NCBI GenBank assembly: GCA_028622995.1
Contig: JAJQJQ010000013.1
Location: forward strand, 4,340,001-4,404,000
Reading direction: 5' to 3'
DNA: 64,000 bases
From: Panagrolaimus kolymaensis
Lineage: Eukaryota > Nematoda > Chromadorea > Rhabditida > Panagrolaimidae
Part shown: positions 1 through 11,663 of the stretch, one piece after another
How the letters are laid out: every line of letters begins with the position of its first letter
Position numbering within the stretch: the stretch's first letter is position 1
Made by a program: the position numbers and the translations under genes
Notes under the pieces: generated by a model
Database searches by the model: none
What the model saw: the letters and a program-made list of their open reading frames with translations, nothing else
Told to the model about the DNA's origin: nothing

Positions 1-185
1 ATTCTTTTTTTAAACGGAAACAAAAGGTTTCCTACACACAATATTGCTCTTTCTACGTTCTTAATGGTATTTTCAATAAACGTTTTAGAAAAAAAAATTG
101 TGAATCAGAAAAAAGGTGAATCATTTTTTTCTTTTATTTTTTTATTTCTTTTTTATTTTTTTTTAAAGTTTTAGTTTCAAATTGT

Positions 186-509
186 GTTTCAACTAGGGCT
201 GCACGATTAGCCGGCTAATTAAAATACGGCTAATTAGCCGGCTAATTAACCGGCTAATTAGCCGGTAGGCAGGCTAATTAGCCGCTACTACGAAAACCTA
301 CAAATGTTTACGAAATGTTACGAAAATATACGAAACATTACAAAAAGAGGATACATTTTTTGGAAAATGGTAGCAAAGGCTCCCCCCTGTTATACAACTT
401 TTTATAATTAGCCGGCTAATTTGGCCTCCGGCTAATAGCCGGCTAATTAGCCGGTAAATTAGCCGGTAAATTAGCCGGCTAATTAAAATCGTGCAACCCT
501 AGTTTCAAC
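186..509. mobile_element. hAT-type MITE with 8-bp target duplication
   Basis: The element spans 194-501 and is flanked by exact 8-bp copies of GTTTCAAC at 186-193 and 502-509. It begins TAGGGCTGCACGAT and ends with the near-exact reverse complement. The interior is made of iterated GCCGGCTAATTA-like motifs on both strands, GC-rich against its surroundings. An 8-bp duplication and a TAGGG terminus fit the hAT superfamily. There is no coding capacity, so it would need a transposase supplied in trans. It lies just upstream of the membrane-protein gene that starts at 552. Confidence 0.85.
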
Positions 510-551
510 TATCGCTTGGTTTTTTTTGGAATTAAAAAAATCACATTGAAT

Positions 552-2535
552 ATGGATTCCCAAGTTTTTTACCAGGTTCCCGAAGAGGATGAGCCTCGGA
601 TAGCGATTGTAAATCCAATAAAATCAGAAACAACCAAAAATTATGGTAGCATTAATATTGAAATGTCATCGATGCTTCCACAAATCAAAAAATCTCACAA
701 TTTTGATTATGTATTCACGGACAAAAGCCAAAAGATTTCGGAAACTTTGAATCAAATTTGTTTTAATTCTTATACACCAAAATTAATCTCAATTGTAAGT
801 AAATAAATTAAATTTTATATTAAAAAAAAATTATCCTAACTTTAATTTTTAGATGATTTCTATCTCAGCTATTTCCGTTGTTGATACTGAAGAATACTCT
901 GCAACTTTTTGCGCAATTAATTTAGCTTCAATACTTTTTGCAATTCTTTCCATATTTGCATTAAGTTTTTGGAAAGATCATAAAGAAATTCATACCCAAG
1001 AATCAACAAATAATGCTTTGAAATTTACTACTCTTCATAAAATAAGCTGGAACGAAATTGTAAGATTTTTTTTCTTCATTCAACCAAAAAATTTCATAAT
1101 TCAAAAAAGGAGCTTATTGCACGATTTTTAAACCAGATTAAATTGTTAAAAATATGCATATGTTTAATCAAAAGATAAAAATCCGTTTCTAGACACTTGT
1201 AAAATTAAAAATAAGTTAATTCAAACATTTTTCGTCGATTAAAACGATATTTTTGAAAATTTGAGAAATTTAATAGTAACTATTTTATTTTTTTATTTTT
1301 TAGGATGAAACCATGTCGTTCATTTTGGCTATGGGCCATTTAAGTTGTATTATATTTATGAAAACTTGTGAAACATCTCTTCTTTTTCTTTTCGTAAGTT
1401 GGTTGGAAAAGATTAAAATTAAATTTGAAAAAATGAACCATTTTTTAGTTGGTTTCATTAACAAATTCTGCCATTTTTGGGATAAATTGGTATAAAAATT
1501 TAAAACCATTTACAACAACAAATTTACGCTTGAATGACGAAATAACTCCAGAATTTCGGCAAATGGCAACAAAAAACTTTTACAAAGGCTTAAAAGATTT
1601 TTCATTAATTTTAAATTTCGTTCGATTTGTAAGTTTTTTGTTTGCCTTTTTTCAAATTTTAAAGTCATTTTTTAAATTTTAGTCTTTTTTCATTGCCGCA
1701 TTTTATGCGTGTGTAATTCTCGATGTTGAACCTATAATTTATTTTGTTTATTGCACTGGCGCATGTGTTGGTGGAACTATGGTTTTAATTGGCATGGAAA
1801 TATCAGAAAAAATTGATAGTCGCTTTATTTCAACTTTTTTCCCATCAAATCACGTAAGATTTTTCGTATTTTTCTGTTTTTTTTTGGATTTTTTCTTTCA
1901 TTAAAAACAGTTAATTTTTTTTAGTTTTTAAAAATAAAATATGCATCAGAAAATTATTTTAATTCAAAAAACAAACTTTTTATTTCGGCAAAAAAATTAA
2001 ATTTTCTAATCAATTTTTTTGAAATCAAAACGGTTTTTCTTGATTTTTCCATTGAAAAATAAAATAATTTAATGTGCAAAAAAATTCCTTTTTTTAAAGA
2101 CTTTTGATGTAATAATTTTTTATGAGTAAATTTATAATTTTTTAGTACACATTTGTATCACTTTTTGTTACCATTCATGCATCCTTGATTGTACTTTCCA
2201 ACAGTCTTCTCTATGAACTCCACGTATTTGGTCGCTATAGAAGGGATAGTTTTTCCGATGTATGTCCTCTCAGTTATGTGAGTTTTAAAAAATTTGACAA
2301 TGATGCTTATATTAATTAAATTAATTAATTTTAGGCCATTTCTTGCATCGTATTTATTTTTTCAATAATGGATTTATATTCTCAAGCACTTTTCCCACGA
2401 ACCCAAGCTCAAAGTATTCCCACCAACGTAGAAACAGCATTGAATATTGAAACAGGAGCTATTAAAAAGCATTTACCTATGACCATTGAAAATCCATTTA
2501 TCATTGAAAATGAAAAGAAACAAATCGTTTATTAA
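552..2535 (+). CDS. multipass membrane protein, unrecognised family
   Basis: Seven exons join in frame: 552-794, 853-1059, 1304-1393, 1449-1628, 1683-1853, 2146-2277 and 2335-2535, giving 407 residues. The first exon encodes a soluble N-terminal tail (about 80 residues). The rest contains roughly eight hydrophobic stretches, including ones encoded near 900-980, 1310-1390, 1683-1790, 2146-2220 and 2335-2390. A second tail of about 50 residues follows the last segment. ATG 552 is chosen because it opens the run MDSQVFYQVP; an upstream ATG at 516 lies in low-complexity sequence. I do not recognise the family. It could be a divergent nematode serpentine receptor or another polytopic protein; no DRY-like or NPxxY-like motif is visible. 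The exon chain is well supported, the function is unknown. Confidence 0.7.
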
Positions 2536-3905
2536 CTTTGCAATATTTTCTCATTTTTATTTATCAAACATACATATTTTTCTGCGATTAAAAATTTTAA
2601 ACTAAAAGCATTTTTTTTTTGTTTTATAAACGCAACATTGATAAATTATTTTTATCTAAAAAATACGATATTTTTTTGTTTGTTATCTGATAATAAAATA
2701 TGTCTGCTTTTTAATTCAAATAAATACCTTAGTTTTGTTATCTACAAACAGCCACCTCAAATTTTCAAGCAAAGATTAGTCCATTCGAAGAAGAAAAAAA
2801 ATTACTTGAGCAACACTCATTTTCTTTAAGGGCATTTTCATGTATGACCTAAGAAAATGAAAAAAAAACTTTCTTATCTCATCCCAACCTTACATTGTGA
2901 AGAGTACATTGTTTGCCATACATATGTATGTACTTGCAGTCTGTCTTTTTTTGGCTTCATAAGGTTGGCATTTTTTTGTTTGTTTGTAGATAAGCCACGA
3001 ATTACTTTTTTCATTTGAGTCAAAAACCCACAAAAGGTGGTGGGATTTAGTCTTTTCTCTTCATTTTTGTTTTTGGAGTTCATCAAAATTAAGGTTTGTT
3101 TTTTCTTTGTTTTTTAAAAAAAACTTTTGGATTTGATTAGAAATTTTGCAATGATGAACTTGTGCAGGGGTCCTGAAACTGGCCGATATGTGAGCTGGTA
3201 CTTTTAAAAAGTTTGTAGAAATCGGTTTTGCACATTTGGAATAATATGCGATAAAGTTAAAAATAAAAATGCAGGAAGATGTATTCCCCGAACAGAAAAG
3301 TAAATAAATAAATAAATAATTAAGTAATTGTATGTTCAATTGTGATTTCAATTCATAATTCTTTAATACATAAGTAGTGCAAAAAAGATTTAATACAAAA
3401 TCCTTTTTAGTTTTTTATTTTTTGAAAATTACAGTGTCAATAAAAAACAAAGATTATAAAATAAATAAACTATTAAATTTTAAAGAATTTTTTATTATTA
3501 AATTTTATTTAATTTTTCCCCCTAATATAATGCGCATATTTAGTAACCCCCTAACTTTGTGCGTATTTTTTATTTTAATAACTTTATTTATTACTTTTAA
3601 TTATTATTTAAGACATATGTAGTTTAATAAAAATTAAAAGGTATTCAACCAGCTTGTTTTTTTATTTTTGTTTTTATTTCAAAAGTGGCTTGCTTTTATT
3701 ACTTGCGTCAAATTTATGTTTGCACCTGACTACTCGCCCCATATTAATTAGTTATATGTATTCAAATGTTTTTAATAGTAAAAATAAAATTGTTTTTGTT
3801 AACTCAATTTTTACAATTTATTTATTTTTGTTTATTTGTATCAAAAATAAAATTCATTCATTTTTATTAACTTTCAAAGATTATATTAATTAAACATTAA
3901 TAGAA
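2536..3905. other. gene-free AT-rich spacer
   Basis: No supported gene. The short open frames here (for example 2638-2829, 3377-3622 and 3654-3893) are rich in Phe, Leu, Ile and Lys as expected by chance in AT-rich DNA. The stretch separates the 3' ends of two convergent genes. Poly-A/T runs and a TAAA microsatellite near 3300-3320 are the only visible structure. Confidence 0.6.
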
Positions 3906-5349
3906 TTATCCTTTAACAACATATGGATTCCCAATTCTTACATCATAACCAAGAACAACTTTTCGTGGTTCAGATGGTTCTGAATGGGGTTCAATAGAAA
4001 TCACTGAAGTTTTGTTTTCGCTGCAGCAGCAACAGCAACAACAACAGCAGCACGATGCAATAAGGTGTTTAAATCTTTTTCGATATGGTTCAATTATAAA
4101 TACAGCTCCAATTGGATGAATGGCGGGAATCCAACCAAAAAAGAATGAAATCCACAAAGGAATAATAATATTTTCACTTTTAAGGAAAGATAAAATAAAT
4201 ATTAAAAATGTTGGAATAATTCCAATTAAAAATGTGGCAATTCCCTAAAAAATTATTATCTGTTATTTTTTGGGCTGGGTCTTAGGTTGAAAAAAAAAGC
4301 ATACTTGAAATATCAAAGCTTTATGAAGTTGTTTGATAACCATTTCGGGACTGGAAAAATTTGAAACTCCCACATCCATGGTTTTGGAAATTTTAATTTT
4401 ACAATAAATAATTAAGCCGAAAGTTAATCCAGTCAAAATTACAAAATCTGCGAAGAGAAGGTAAAATGGCGGCTTATCCTAAAACGAAAAAATAATAATT
4501 TTTTAATTAAACATTTTTTGTTTTTATCGAAAAAAGAATTCCACTTATTTTTTTGGAGTTAATTAAAGTTTAAAAAAACTTACATTTTCCACAACAATAA
4601 AAGCAACACCATTTTTATTTTCATCCAACCAAAAACTATTATTTAGAGGGCTTTTAAGATTTTCATTTGCATCAAGTTCAAGGGAATGCCACCAAAATAA
4701 AACACAAAATAATAAAATAAAACTCAAGAATACCAAAAAATACGGTAGAATGAAATGTTTTGTTTTGATTTTAACGTCCCTTAAAATGAATTCATTTTTA
4801 AGGTTTAAAAATAGCACAGTCGAAAGTGACTTTTTCCAAGAAACTGTATCCCGATGTTTCCTGAATGAATTTATTGTTTGTTTTTTTTATGACAGCAAAA
4901 ATTTTTAAAAACTTTAGTTAAAAAAACTTACTTGCATAAAACCAAAAATCGTAAATAAAACGGAATTGCAACGGCATACAGCGAAATGAAAAACAAAGCA
5001 CCCCAAAACCAAATTGAAATGCTTGTAAAATTTAATGAATTTTGATTTATTCCACTTCCATTTACAATATACACATGATTTCCGGTTATAAAAAGTTGCT
5101 AAAAAAACACTTGCTTTTTTATTCTAAATTTTTGAGACTTTTTAAAAATAAACTTACTGGTTGAGCCAAAAATGTAGCAAAAGCAGCAAAAAAATATACG
5201 ATGCAATTAGGTAAAAGAATAATATTAATTTTTTTAATATTATCTTTAGTTTGAGATAAAATTAAATAAAATAGCAAAATATTTCCAAAGATTCCTATTA
5301 AACTTGCAAAGAGATCATTGAAATGGAGAAAACCTAATAAAAAAGTCAT
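3906..5349 (-). CDS. 7TM chemoreceptor (Str/Srh-like) with poly-Cys tail
   Basis: Five exons on the minus strand (5158-5349, 4932-5098, 4584-4860, 4305-4478, 3906-4244) give an in-frame 382-residue protein. The first exon shows a typical nematode receptor TM1 with the run GNILLFYLIL. The last exon ends the seventh segment with HPIGAVFIIEPYRKR, the (N/H)P...PYR signature seen at the end of TM7 in Str/Srh/Sri-type chemoreceptors. Soon after this signature comes a run of ten consecutive cysteines from a TGC/TGT repeat (about 4022-4052), then a short polar tail. It is presumably a plasma-membrane G-protein-coupled receptor of sensory neurons, by family knowledge. The ligand cannot be inferred. 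The ATG is taken at 5349; an additional 5' exon cannot be excluded. Confidence 0.75.
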
Positions 5350-6091
5350 CCTTCAAAAAAAAAATAGAGAGTTGTTAATTTTTAGCGACCGCTGCTTGCC
5401 TAAAACCAAAAAGGGAATAATTAAAAAAATTTATTTCACACAAATAACAAAATAAAATTTAAAAAATTTTTGTGGGTGTGAAACAAAGCAAGAAGGCGGA
5501 GTGAGAGACTAAACAAAGAAGGCAGCACGCTACAGTAAACTCAACCATAAAAAAAACTATTGTCTTGGGACACTGTAAACTTTTCTTGAAAGTATTTTTT
5601 GTAAAAAATAAAAAAAAAGAACAAAAACTGGAGGCTTAATTAATTTCATAGGGAATTAAAAAATAAATAAATATAAGAAAATAATTGGCAGGTGTATTAT
5701 TTTTAAAATTATGAAAATAAATTTTTTTTTACATTTAAAATTAAAGGTTGTATTTAATCCCCAATGATTCTTCCCCCACTTTTTTTTACTTTCTTTCTTT
5801 AAAAATAAAATAACCATTTTTTGAGTTTGCTTTTTTGCAGCTGTGTCAGCTGCTGGTCCCATATGTAATTAATTTATTTCGTTTGTGCGTAAGAAATTTA
5901 AAAAATTAATAATACAATTATGCTCTTTGACATACATAGAGCTTAAAACTTATAAGTAAATGTTATTTAAACTCTAAAGAACTAATTAGTTTAAAAAAAT
6001 AAATGTATTGAAAAATTTTATTTGAAAAATAAAGAATAAATAAAAAAAACTACAGTAAGCAAAGCAAAGAAATAATAATAAAAAAAAGTAT
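5350..6091. other. gene-free spacer
   Basis: AT-rich sequence between the receptor start and the 3' end of the F-box-like gene. It should hold the receptor promoter. A small open frame at 5656-5862 is low complexity and unsupported. No repeat or RNA gene was seen. Confidence 0.55.
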
Positions 6092-6856
6092 TTAATATTT
6101 AAAAATAATAAAAAAGATAGGTGAATGTGTTAGAAGAAAAACTCGATCATTCGATAAATTTCCTGTATATTCCAAAATTTGGTTAAAGTTGAAAGGTATA
6201 TTGCTTGCTAAACGGTTTATTCCGAAACTGAAAAATATAAATAATTATTTTTGGAAATGTAAAAAATTATAAAAAACTGACTTAAATCGATCAATGATGG
6301 ATAAATCGAGAAGAAATTCAACAAAATCTTGCAAGCAAAGACTTGATCGAATGCCGCCATAAAATTTCAATTCTTTTAAATAAGGTGTAACAAAATTCTT
6401 TAAATCTTCTTGATCCATAGCCTCAAGAGTGAAATGAATTATTTTGGTGAAATCAAATTTGATTGGTAAACTTTGAAATAATTTAGAATTAGTTTTTGTT
6501 TCACCATAATTTTTAAAAGTGACTTTTTCCAAAACATCTAATTTGTTTTTGAAAGCCGAAATATCCAACGAATTGACTCCTCTGCAAAATTCATTTTCCT
6601 TGCATCTGCATCCAATAACATATTTGCATGTTAAGGCTTCATAATCAATATCAACTTCTTTAATAATATGGCATCGTTTGCAGAGATTTCGAATATTTTG
6701 ATTGATGGAAGAAAATATGTTCAAACTTTGTGGATCACAAATTTCAGCAAATCGTCCTTTACAAACATATGGAAGTAATGGAAAATTGAAAGTTTCATTT
6801 GCATTTGGTTCCATATTTATTGATTCATTGGATTTTGCAATATTTAAAGCAGTCAT
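6092..6856 (-). CDS. F-box-like family protein, copy 1
   Basis: Two exons (6282-6856 and 6092-6227) encode 236 residues. It belongs to the seven-member family of this window. An N-terminal module reads FPLLPYVCKGRFAEICDP and continues to a LCKRCHII motif, matching the spacing of an F-box (LP....L..I......L......S......L). A Cys-rich patch follows (CKYVIGCRCKENEFC), then leucine-rich segments with LPIKF and a Y/FxGGIRS motif. The single intron falls near the C-terminus, exactly as in all other copies. By analogy with nematode F-box proteins it may be an SCF substrate adaptor, but this is inference. It is closest to the copies at 45.0 and 55.2 kb, sharing the VTFKN.GE and LFQ.LPIK signatures. 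Confidence 0.8.
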
Positions 6857-7537
6857 AATTTTTAAGAAATATCACAAAGCAAAGAAAAGAAAATAAATAA
6901 TGAAAAATTAATCAAATTTTCAAAAAAACTAACAAATAGTGACCTAATTTTTAAAAATTTTCACAAAAGACAAAAACCCTTCTGAGCTATCTTTTTTATT
7001 GATTTTTTTACTAAGCGAGCCTTTAGAGAAGCCACCACTTTACGATATTTGCTAAATAACAACCATTTTTTCTAGAATAAACGTCAAACTTGTTGATAAA
7101 AAAAATGGGGCAACTCAGGATAGTTTTGAAGTTCTGCTACAAATATTCACGATTCAATCAAATAAAATTATTTGTAAAACAAAGAACGAGTAAAATTTTT
7201 AGACGTTCTGGTAAAAAAATCGACAGAAATTTTTAAATCAGATTCTTATAAATTAAAACAAAAGTATAAACGGGATAGGGTTATACAAATACGAAATAAT
7301 CTATTACAATGTAAAAAGTGTAAAAAAGTAAAATAGTATCAGCCAAGTTGAAAAATAAAAAATAATTAAATTTATTTTGAGAAGATGAAATTAAATCTCT
7401 CACACAAAAATAATGAAAATCAAAACACGAACGATAGAGCTGACCGACAGTAGCATAAATAAGTTAAAACATGAACCAACAAAAATAAAAGTAAACGATA
7501 AATAGTCGCTTTAATGCAATGAATAGATAAAAAATTA
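6857..7537. other. gene-free spacer
   Basis: No gene or RNA was recognised. The sequence is AT-rich with scattered short A runs. It contains the promoter of the minus-strand F-box-like gene at its left edge and the 3' flank of the GIY-YIG fragment at its right edge. Confidence 0.5.
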
Positions 7538-7819
7538 TTATTTCTTTTTTGGTATAACATATCCAAAAGGTGTTGTTTGCTGATGTGTGAAGCTCTGCCA
7601 GGCTTTGAAACAAAGTACAGCACCAAGACGTTGTTCACCAATATTCATAAAGTTGTAAATGGTTGTGAGCTTGCTTGGTTGGCCAATTTTATATTTCAAT
7701 GCTGTAATCATAGATTCCTTGACAATTGTTGCTTCCTCCTTGTCCAAAGACGAGCAAACATGATGGATAATAATTGATCCATTTTCATTCCAAATTTCTC
7801 GAATTTTCTTTGTCAAATT
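7538..7819 (-). pseudogene. GIY-YIG nuclease fragment (ANKLE1/LEM-3-like C-terminus)
   Basis: An open exon of 93 codons starts after a plausible acceptor (AATTTAG at 7820-7826, minus strand) and ends at a stop at 7538. It reads KIREIWNENGSIIIHHVC, then a conserved EEA...E..MI.AL block, then LTTIYN. This pattern matches the C-terminal half of the GIY-YIG domain of ANKLE1/LEM-3-type nucleases, which cut DNA during chromosome segregation. The GIY and YIG strands, the catalytic Arg, and the ankyrin and LEM regions are not found upstream; the next 180 bases are AT-rich and non-coding. It is therefore most likely a 5'-truncated relic or one exon of a broken gene. Assignment to the family rests on motif recognition only. 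Confidence 0.45.
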
Positions 7820-8205
7820 CTAAATTTAATTATGCATTATTTTGTTTAATTAAAATATAATAGAAAAAATGAACAAACGCAGTCCTTAGCTTTATTGCCT
7901 TCATTATATTCAAACTACTTAGATAAGGGGTAAAAGATAAAACTTTTCTTTTTTATAAATTTTACTATACATATTTTTATTTTTTAAAACCAATACAATT
8001 TCACACTAGTATTGAAGATGGGTAAACAGTTTTTTTTTTCACTATCAAAACAACTTTCTGTGGAATGATCAACGATTTAACATCCAAGATCATTGCTATA
8101 ATTACTTGATGCTTAACATCAAAACTCTTTAAGGTGGAAGTGAATTTTGCGCATTTTGGGTTTCTGTTCATATTTAACTTTGGGAAAGGAATAAAATATC
8201 TTAGA

Positions 8206-8405
8206 AATGTATGTAATTCTGTGCACATTATTTTGGAATACATTTACTTCTCATCGTCGTCAAGGTGAGAATTTAAATTGAAGCAGAAAGTGATTGTTTA
8301 TCGTTTTAACAACCTGGGAAAGCATAATCGATTACGAATTGATACAAACAATATAATTCATAACCTTTATGTCCCTAAAAAGATGAAATCGACCTTTTCT
8401 GTTTT
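8206..8405. repeat. left arm of diverged ~200-bp inverted repeat
   Basis: This segment matches the reverse complement of 9593-9796 over about 200 bp, with roughly four in five bases identical by eye. Shared blocks include AATTCTGTGC, TATTTTGGAAT, TTCTCATCGTC, AATCGATTACGA, ACAAACAATATAA and CCCTAAAAAGATG. The arms enclose 1.2 kb holding the F-box-like gene at 8652-9488. Confidence 0.8.
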
Positions 8406-8651
8406 CAATTGTTTCTGCTCAGCATCAAACGAAGTGTAACTAACAATATAAAGTGTGTATTTATTTTCAAAAAAATTTTATTCAGGTTGATAATATTATA
8501 AAAATGACATAAATTTAAACCAAAAAAAAAGGAAAATGAGGAGAGGATAAAAAAAGCAGCTAAAAAGACGATAAACTAAATAAATATGGATATTGTGAGC
8601 AAAAAGGAGTACAAAGAAAAAAGTTGCATATATCATATTTTATTTTCCATC

Positions 8652-9488
8652 TCATTCTTTGGCTTCTTGCTTTGTATGATCTTTTCTCATTGTTTGGATC
8701 GTTATTGCCGGTGGCACGTTTTTATTATAAATTTCCATTACGTATATGCCATTCCAAGCTTTGAGTTGCATTTCAGTGGAAAGTTTAAAACTTTCAAAAT
8801 TGCTTTGAGAATTTATTCCATCAATAATAATTTGAGCATCAAACGTTGAAGCTGCATTATTTTTGATGAAATTCAATAAGAGATTGGGATCAAAATAATT
8901 TGATGTGAAATTTATATCAACAAAAATTTTTTGAAACTTATTCCATAATTTTATTCCACCAATATTTTTAAGCATTTTATGAGTTAATGGAACTTCAAAG
9001 TTGTCGAAATAAAAACGTTCCATATTTGGAAGTTTTTGTAAAATAAAATCCATGGAAACATTCGAACCATCTACATTTTTAATAAACGAATTAAAGAGAT
9101 GAAAAAACTTGATAGTATTTTCCTTTATAATTATTTCAAAATCATTCAAAGTAATTGTTGAAAATTTGAAGTCAAATTCTTTGATAGTGCAACGATAAAT
9201 TTGATGAGATGGAATTGATTCAGCTTGGAACAGCGTTAACTTTTCACTAAACCACCACGGAATATCGTTTGGACTTCGATAATAACGCGAAAAATATTTT
9301 GGATTATATTGGTGGAAGTAATTAATGGTAAAAAATATTTTTTGTTTCATATAAAAATATTTGCATGTTTTATAAAGTTTAATAAAGGCAAGGTACGATG
9401 ATGATCGGCTCTTTAAAATATAATTTATACATTCATGAGGCAATGAAAATCTTTGATGCTGAGCAGAAATAATAACCATACTATTCAT
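8652..9488 (-). CDS. divergent F-box-like protein between inverted repeats
   Basis: A single-exon open frame of 278 residues, starting at ATG 9488 (an alternative ATG lies at 9479). Near the N-terminus the run FSLPHECINYILKS, followed about 20 residues later by LYKTCKYFYMK, fits an F-box (LP.E....IL ... S......). The rest contains several weak leucine- and aromatic-rich repeats such as MERFYFDNFE and KLWNKFQKIF, reminiscent of the LRR/FTH-like C-terminal halves of nematode F-box proteins. It is not a member of the PYVCQRRF family found elsewhere in the window. If an F-box protein, it would recruit a substrate to an SCF ubiquitin ligase; this is inference. It is the only gene between the two inverted-repeat arms. 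Confidence 0.6.
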   Translation of the reverse strand: MNSMVIISAQHQRFSLPHECINYILKSRSSSYLAFIKLYKTCKYFYMKQKIFFTINYFHQYNPKYFSRYYRSPNDIPWWFSEKLTLFQAESIPSHQIYRCTIKEFDFKFSTITLNDFEIIIKENTIKFFHLFNSFIKNVDGSNVSMDFILQKLPNMERFYFDNFEVPLTHKMLKNIGGIKLWNKFQKIFVDINFTSNYFDPNLLLNFIKNNAASTFDAQIIIDGINSQSNFESFKLSTEMQLKAWNGIYVMEIYNKNVPPAITIQTMRKDHTKQEAKE

Positions 9489-9592
9489 GATGATATGAAT
9501 TAATTGCAAGAAAGAATGATGGAAAATAAATTAGCGATTAAAAAAATTTCTTTAACATTTTGTTAAAAAATTGTTGTTGCTTTGCCTATGCG

Positions 9593-9796
9593 AACAGAAA
9601 TGAGGTCGATTCCATCTTTTTAGGGGCATAAAGGTCATGAGTTATATTGTTTGTATTAAATCGTAATCGATTATACATTCATTCCCAGTTTGTAAAAATG
9701 GTAAACAATCTATTTATTCTTCAAGCGCCATTCACACATTGATGACGATGAGAAGAAAATGCATTCCAAAATAACGGGCACAGAATTATTTCTATG
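9593..9796. repeat. right arm of diverged ~200-bp inverted repeat
   Basis: Reverse-complement partner of 8206-8405. Conserved blocks appear in reverse order: CATCTTTTTAGGGGCATAAAGG, ATATTGTTTGTATTAAATCG and GACGATGAGAAGAAAATGCATTCCAAAAT in pieces. The arm ends near a short open frame (9759-9941) whose first residues (MHSKITGTEL) resemble those of a frame in the left arm (8001-8243, MYSKIMCTEL), which is explained by the repeat itself. Confidence 0.8.
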
Positions 9797-10093
9797 TGCA
9801 AAAAAAATGTTTAAAAAAATTACAAACTTTCTAAACTCAAACTATTTGAAAATGAATTATTTGACTCTTATGTTTAAATGGGTGATTTATTTCATTTTTG
9901 TTTTTCAACCAAATATCTTAAAAAACGAATTATATTGTTAAATCGGTATTTTGTTTTATTTTATTTATATATTTGTTAAAAATATGTTTTTTCTTTTTCT
10001 TTGACATTTGGCAAACCCTTTTTTTATGCTTTCATTAAAAAATAAAACCAAAACATTTCCTTGTTTTTTAGTTGTGACATTTGTCTCCACGCA

Positions 10094-11128
10094 ATGGGAT
10101 TTAGAAATTTAGAAAATGAACTCATCAAAAAAATAAAAGAATTGTTCGAAGCTAAAAATGATCCAACTTTAGATAAATATATTGAAGTTTTGAATAATGT
10201 TATCGAAGTTGGTAAGTTTGTTTGCTTATTTTTTATAATTGTTTTTATTCGATCTTAGATAATTGAATAATATTATTTTATGAAAAATATTTTTTAGTGG
10301 ATTGGGAAATGGATGAACGAAATGTTCAAAAAACTGACTCCAATTGAATCTGCCACAACTTTTGTAAGTTTATTTAATTTCCGTCAAATTATTTAGTTTA
10401 ATCGATTTCCATCAAAATGAGAAGCATATTTTTTCGTCGACTTACATTTTCGCTTCATAAATCTAAAAGTTCATCTCGAAAAAGCCACGTAAGAGAATTT
10501 TAATTTTTTTACTTAAAAGTAAATTTGAAAAAATAACCATTTTGTTATAATATTTCTTTTCTTTTATTGTTAGTCAATCTTGTAAATTTACTATCGAAAG
10601 CAAAAAGAACATCACGGAACCATATTTGAACATTTATAAAACTTTAATCTCCAAAAAGTTTATTACCTTTCAAAAAATTGTAATTTTTGTGGCCCATTAT
10701 GTCTTTTTTTATAGAATTATGTTTTATTGTATTTTGTTCGATAAAATTTTAGACCGCGAAAACCCTAAGAATTTATAAGCTCTTCAACACAATCAATGCG
10801 GGAGTAAAAGCTGGAGTTTATCTCTTACCCGTTTTTAACTTAATCGGATCAAACGAAGCTCTAGCCCACGAAGATTCCATGATCATTTCATTAGAACCAC
10901 AAATGGCTCATCAAGGCGATCCACGGCAATTAACTAATGCCGTACGTGGTACAGATAAAACTGGAGAGCTCAATTGGAATACTAATCAATTAATGGAACT
11001 TGGAGCATTTAATTTATGGAGTGCCTGGAAGGCATTTTTGGTCCGCAGGTCACTCACTACCTGTGCAATTTGAAGATTTACGTGAAACCAGACCCCCAAA
11101 TTCTTCATAGATCCTTTTGCCTAACATT
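10094..11128 (+). pseudogene. unrecognised gene with probable frame breaks
   Basis: Three coding blocks are evident. Exon one (10094-10211) encodes a helical run from MGFRNLENEL to NNVIEV. Exon two (10298-10365) encodes WIGKWMNEMFKKLTPIES. Exon three starts at 10754 and encodes TAKTLRIYKLFNTINAG... with a hydrophobic stretch and QMAHQGDPRQLTNAVRGT. Joining exon one to exon two by its GTAAGT donor gives the wrong phase and a stop; removing one G at the junction would fix it. In exon three the frame ends at 11072, while a coding-looking continuation (YGVPGRHFWSAGHSLP) runs in another frame to a stop at about 11128. The family is unknown. It may be a pseudogene, or the sequence may carry single-base insertion errors. 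Confidence 0.45.
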
Positions 11129-11663
11129 ACACCATTCAATTGATACGTTTTCGCTGTTTCTTGTTTTTTTTTCTCTCTCAAACTGCTTTGAAAATATTTC
11201 TGAGGTTGAACATTTTTTTTATGCTTGATTTTTTTGTAGTTGATGCTTCTCTCTTTCACTTTCAATATTTTCAAAACATGTTCATATTATTTTTTCCACG
11301 GAAAAACATGATTTTTTATGCAAAATTTTTATTACTTTTTTCAATAGTTTTTTCTTTTTCTATCTTCTCTTTTTTATGCAAAAAATTGTTTACAATTATT
11401 TTTTGTTTTGTTTCTGAATCTCTCTTGTGTTAAACCTTAAACTTTTTTGATTATTTTTTTTGACTGATTTTTTTAATTCCTATATAAGAGAAAATAAATA
11501 TTTACAATAAAAAATTTTTTGTTTCAAGACATTTAATAAAAATAAATCTAACTTTATTTTAAAAGACTTTTGTATAAAAAAATTTTTGAAAATGTAATAT
11601 TTTTTTATACATAAACATGGAAAAAAATAAAAAATTATATAAACAAAAATGAATGGGGATTAT
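11129..11663. other. gene-free spacer between convergent genes
   Basis: T-rich on the plus strand. The apparent frames here (for example 11140-11433) are Phe-rich chance translations. No repeat, RNA gene or terminator motif beyond AATAAA-like strings was noticed. Confidence 0.5.

Noticed and set aside
3377..3893. Two plus-strand frames with hydrophobic text
   Set aside because: AT-rich chance translations dominated by Phe, Ile, Leu and Lys; no homologue or splice partners.
8001..8243. Minus-strand frame starting MYSKIMCTEL as a possible upstream exon of the GIY-YIG fragment
   Set aside because: Its first part belongs to the inverted-repeat arm (also seen at 9759), and no in-phase donor links it to 7819.
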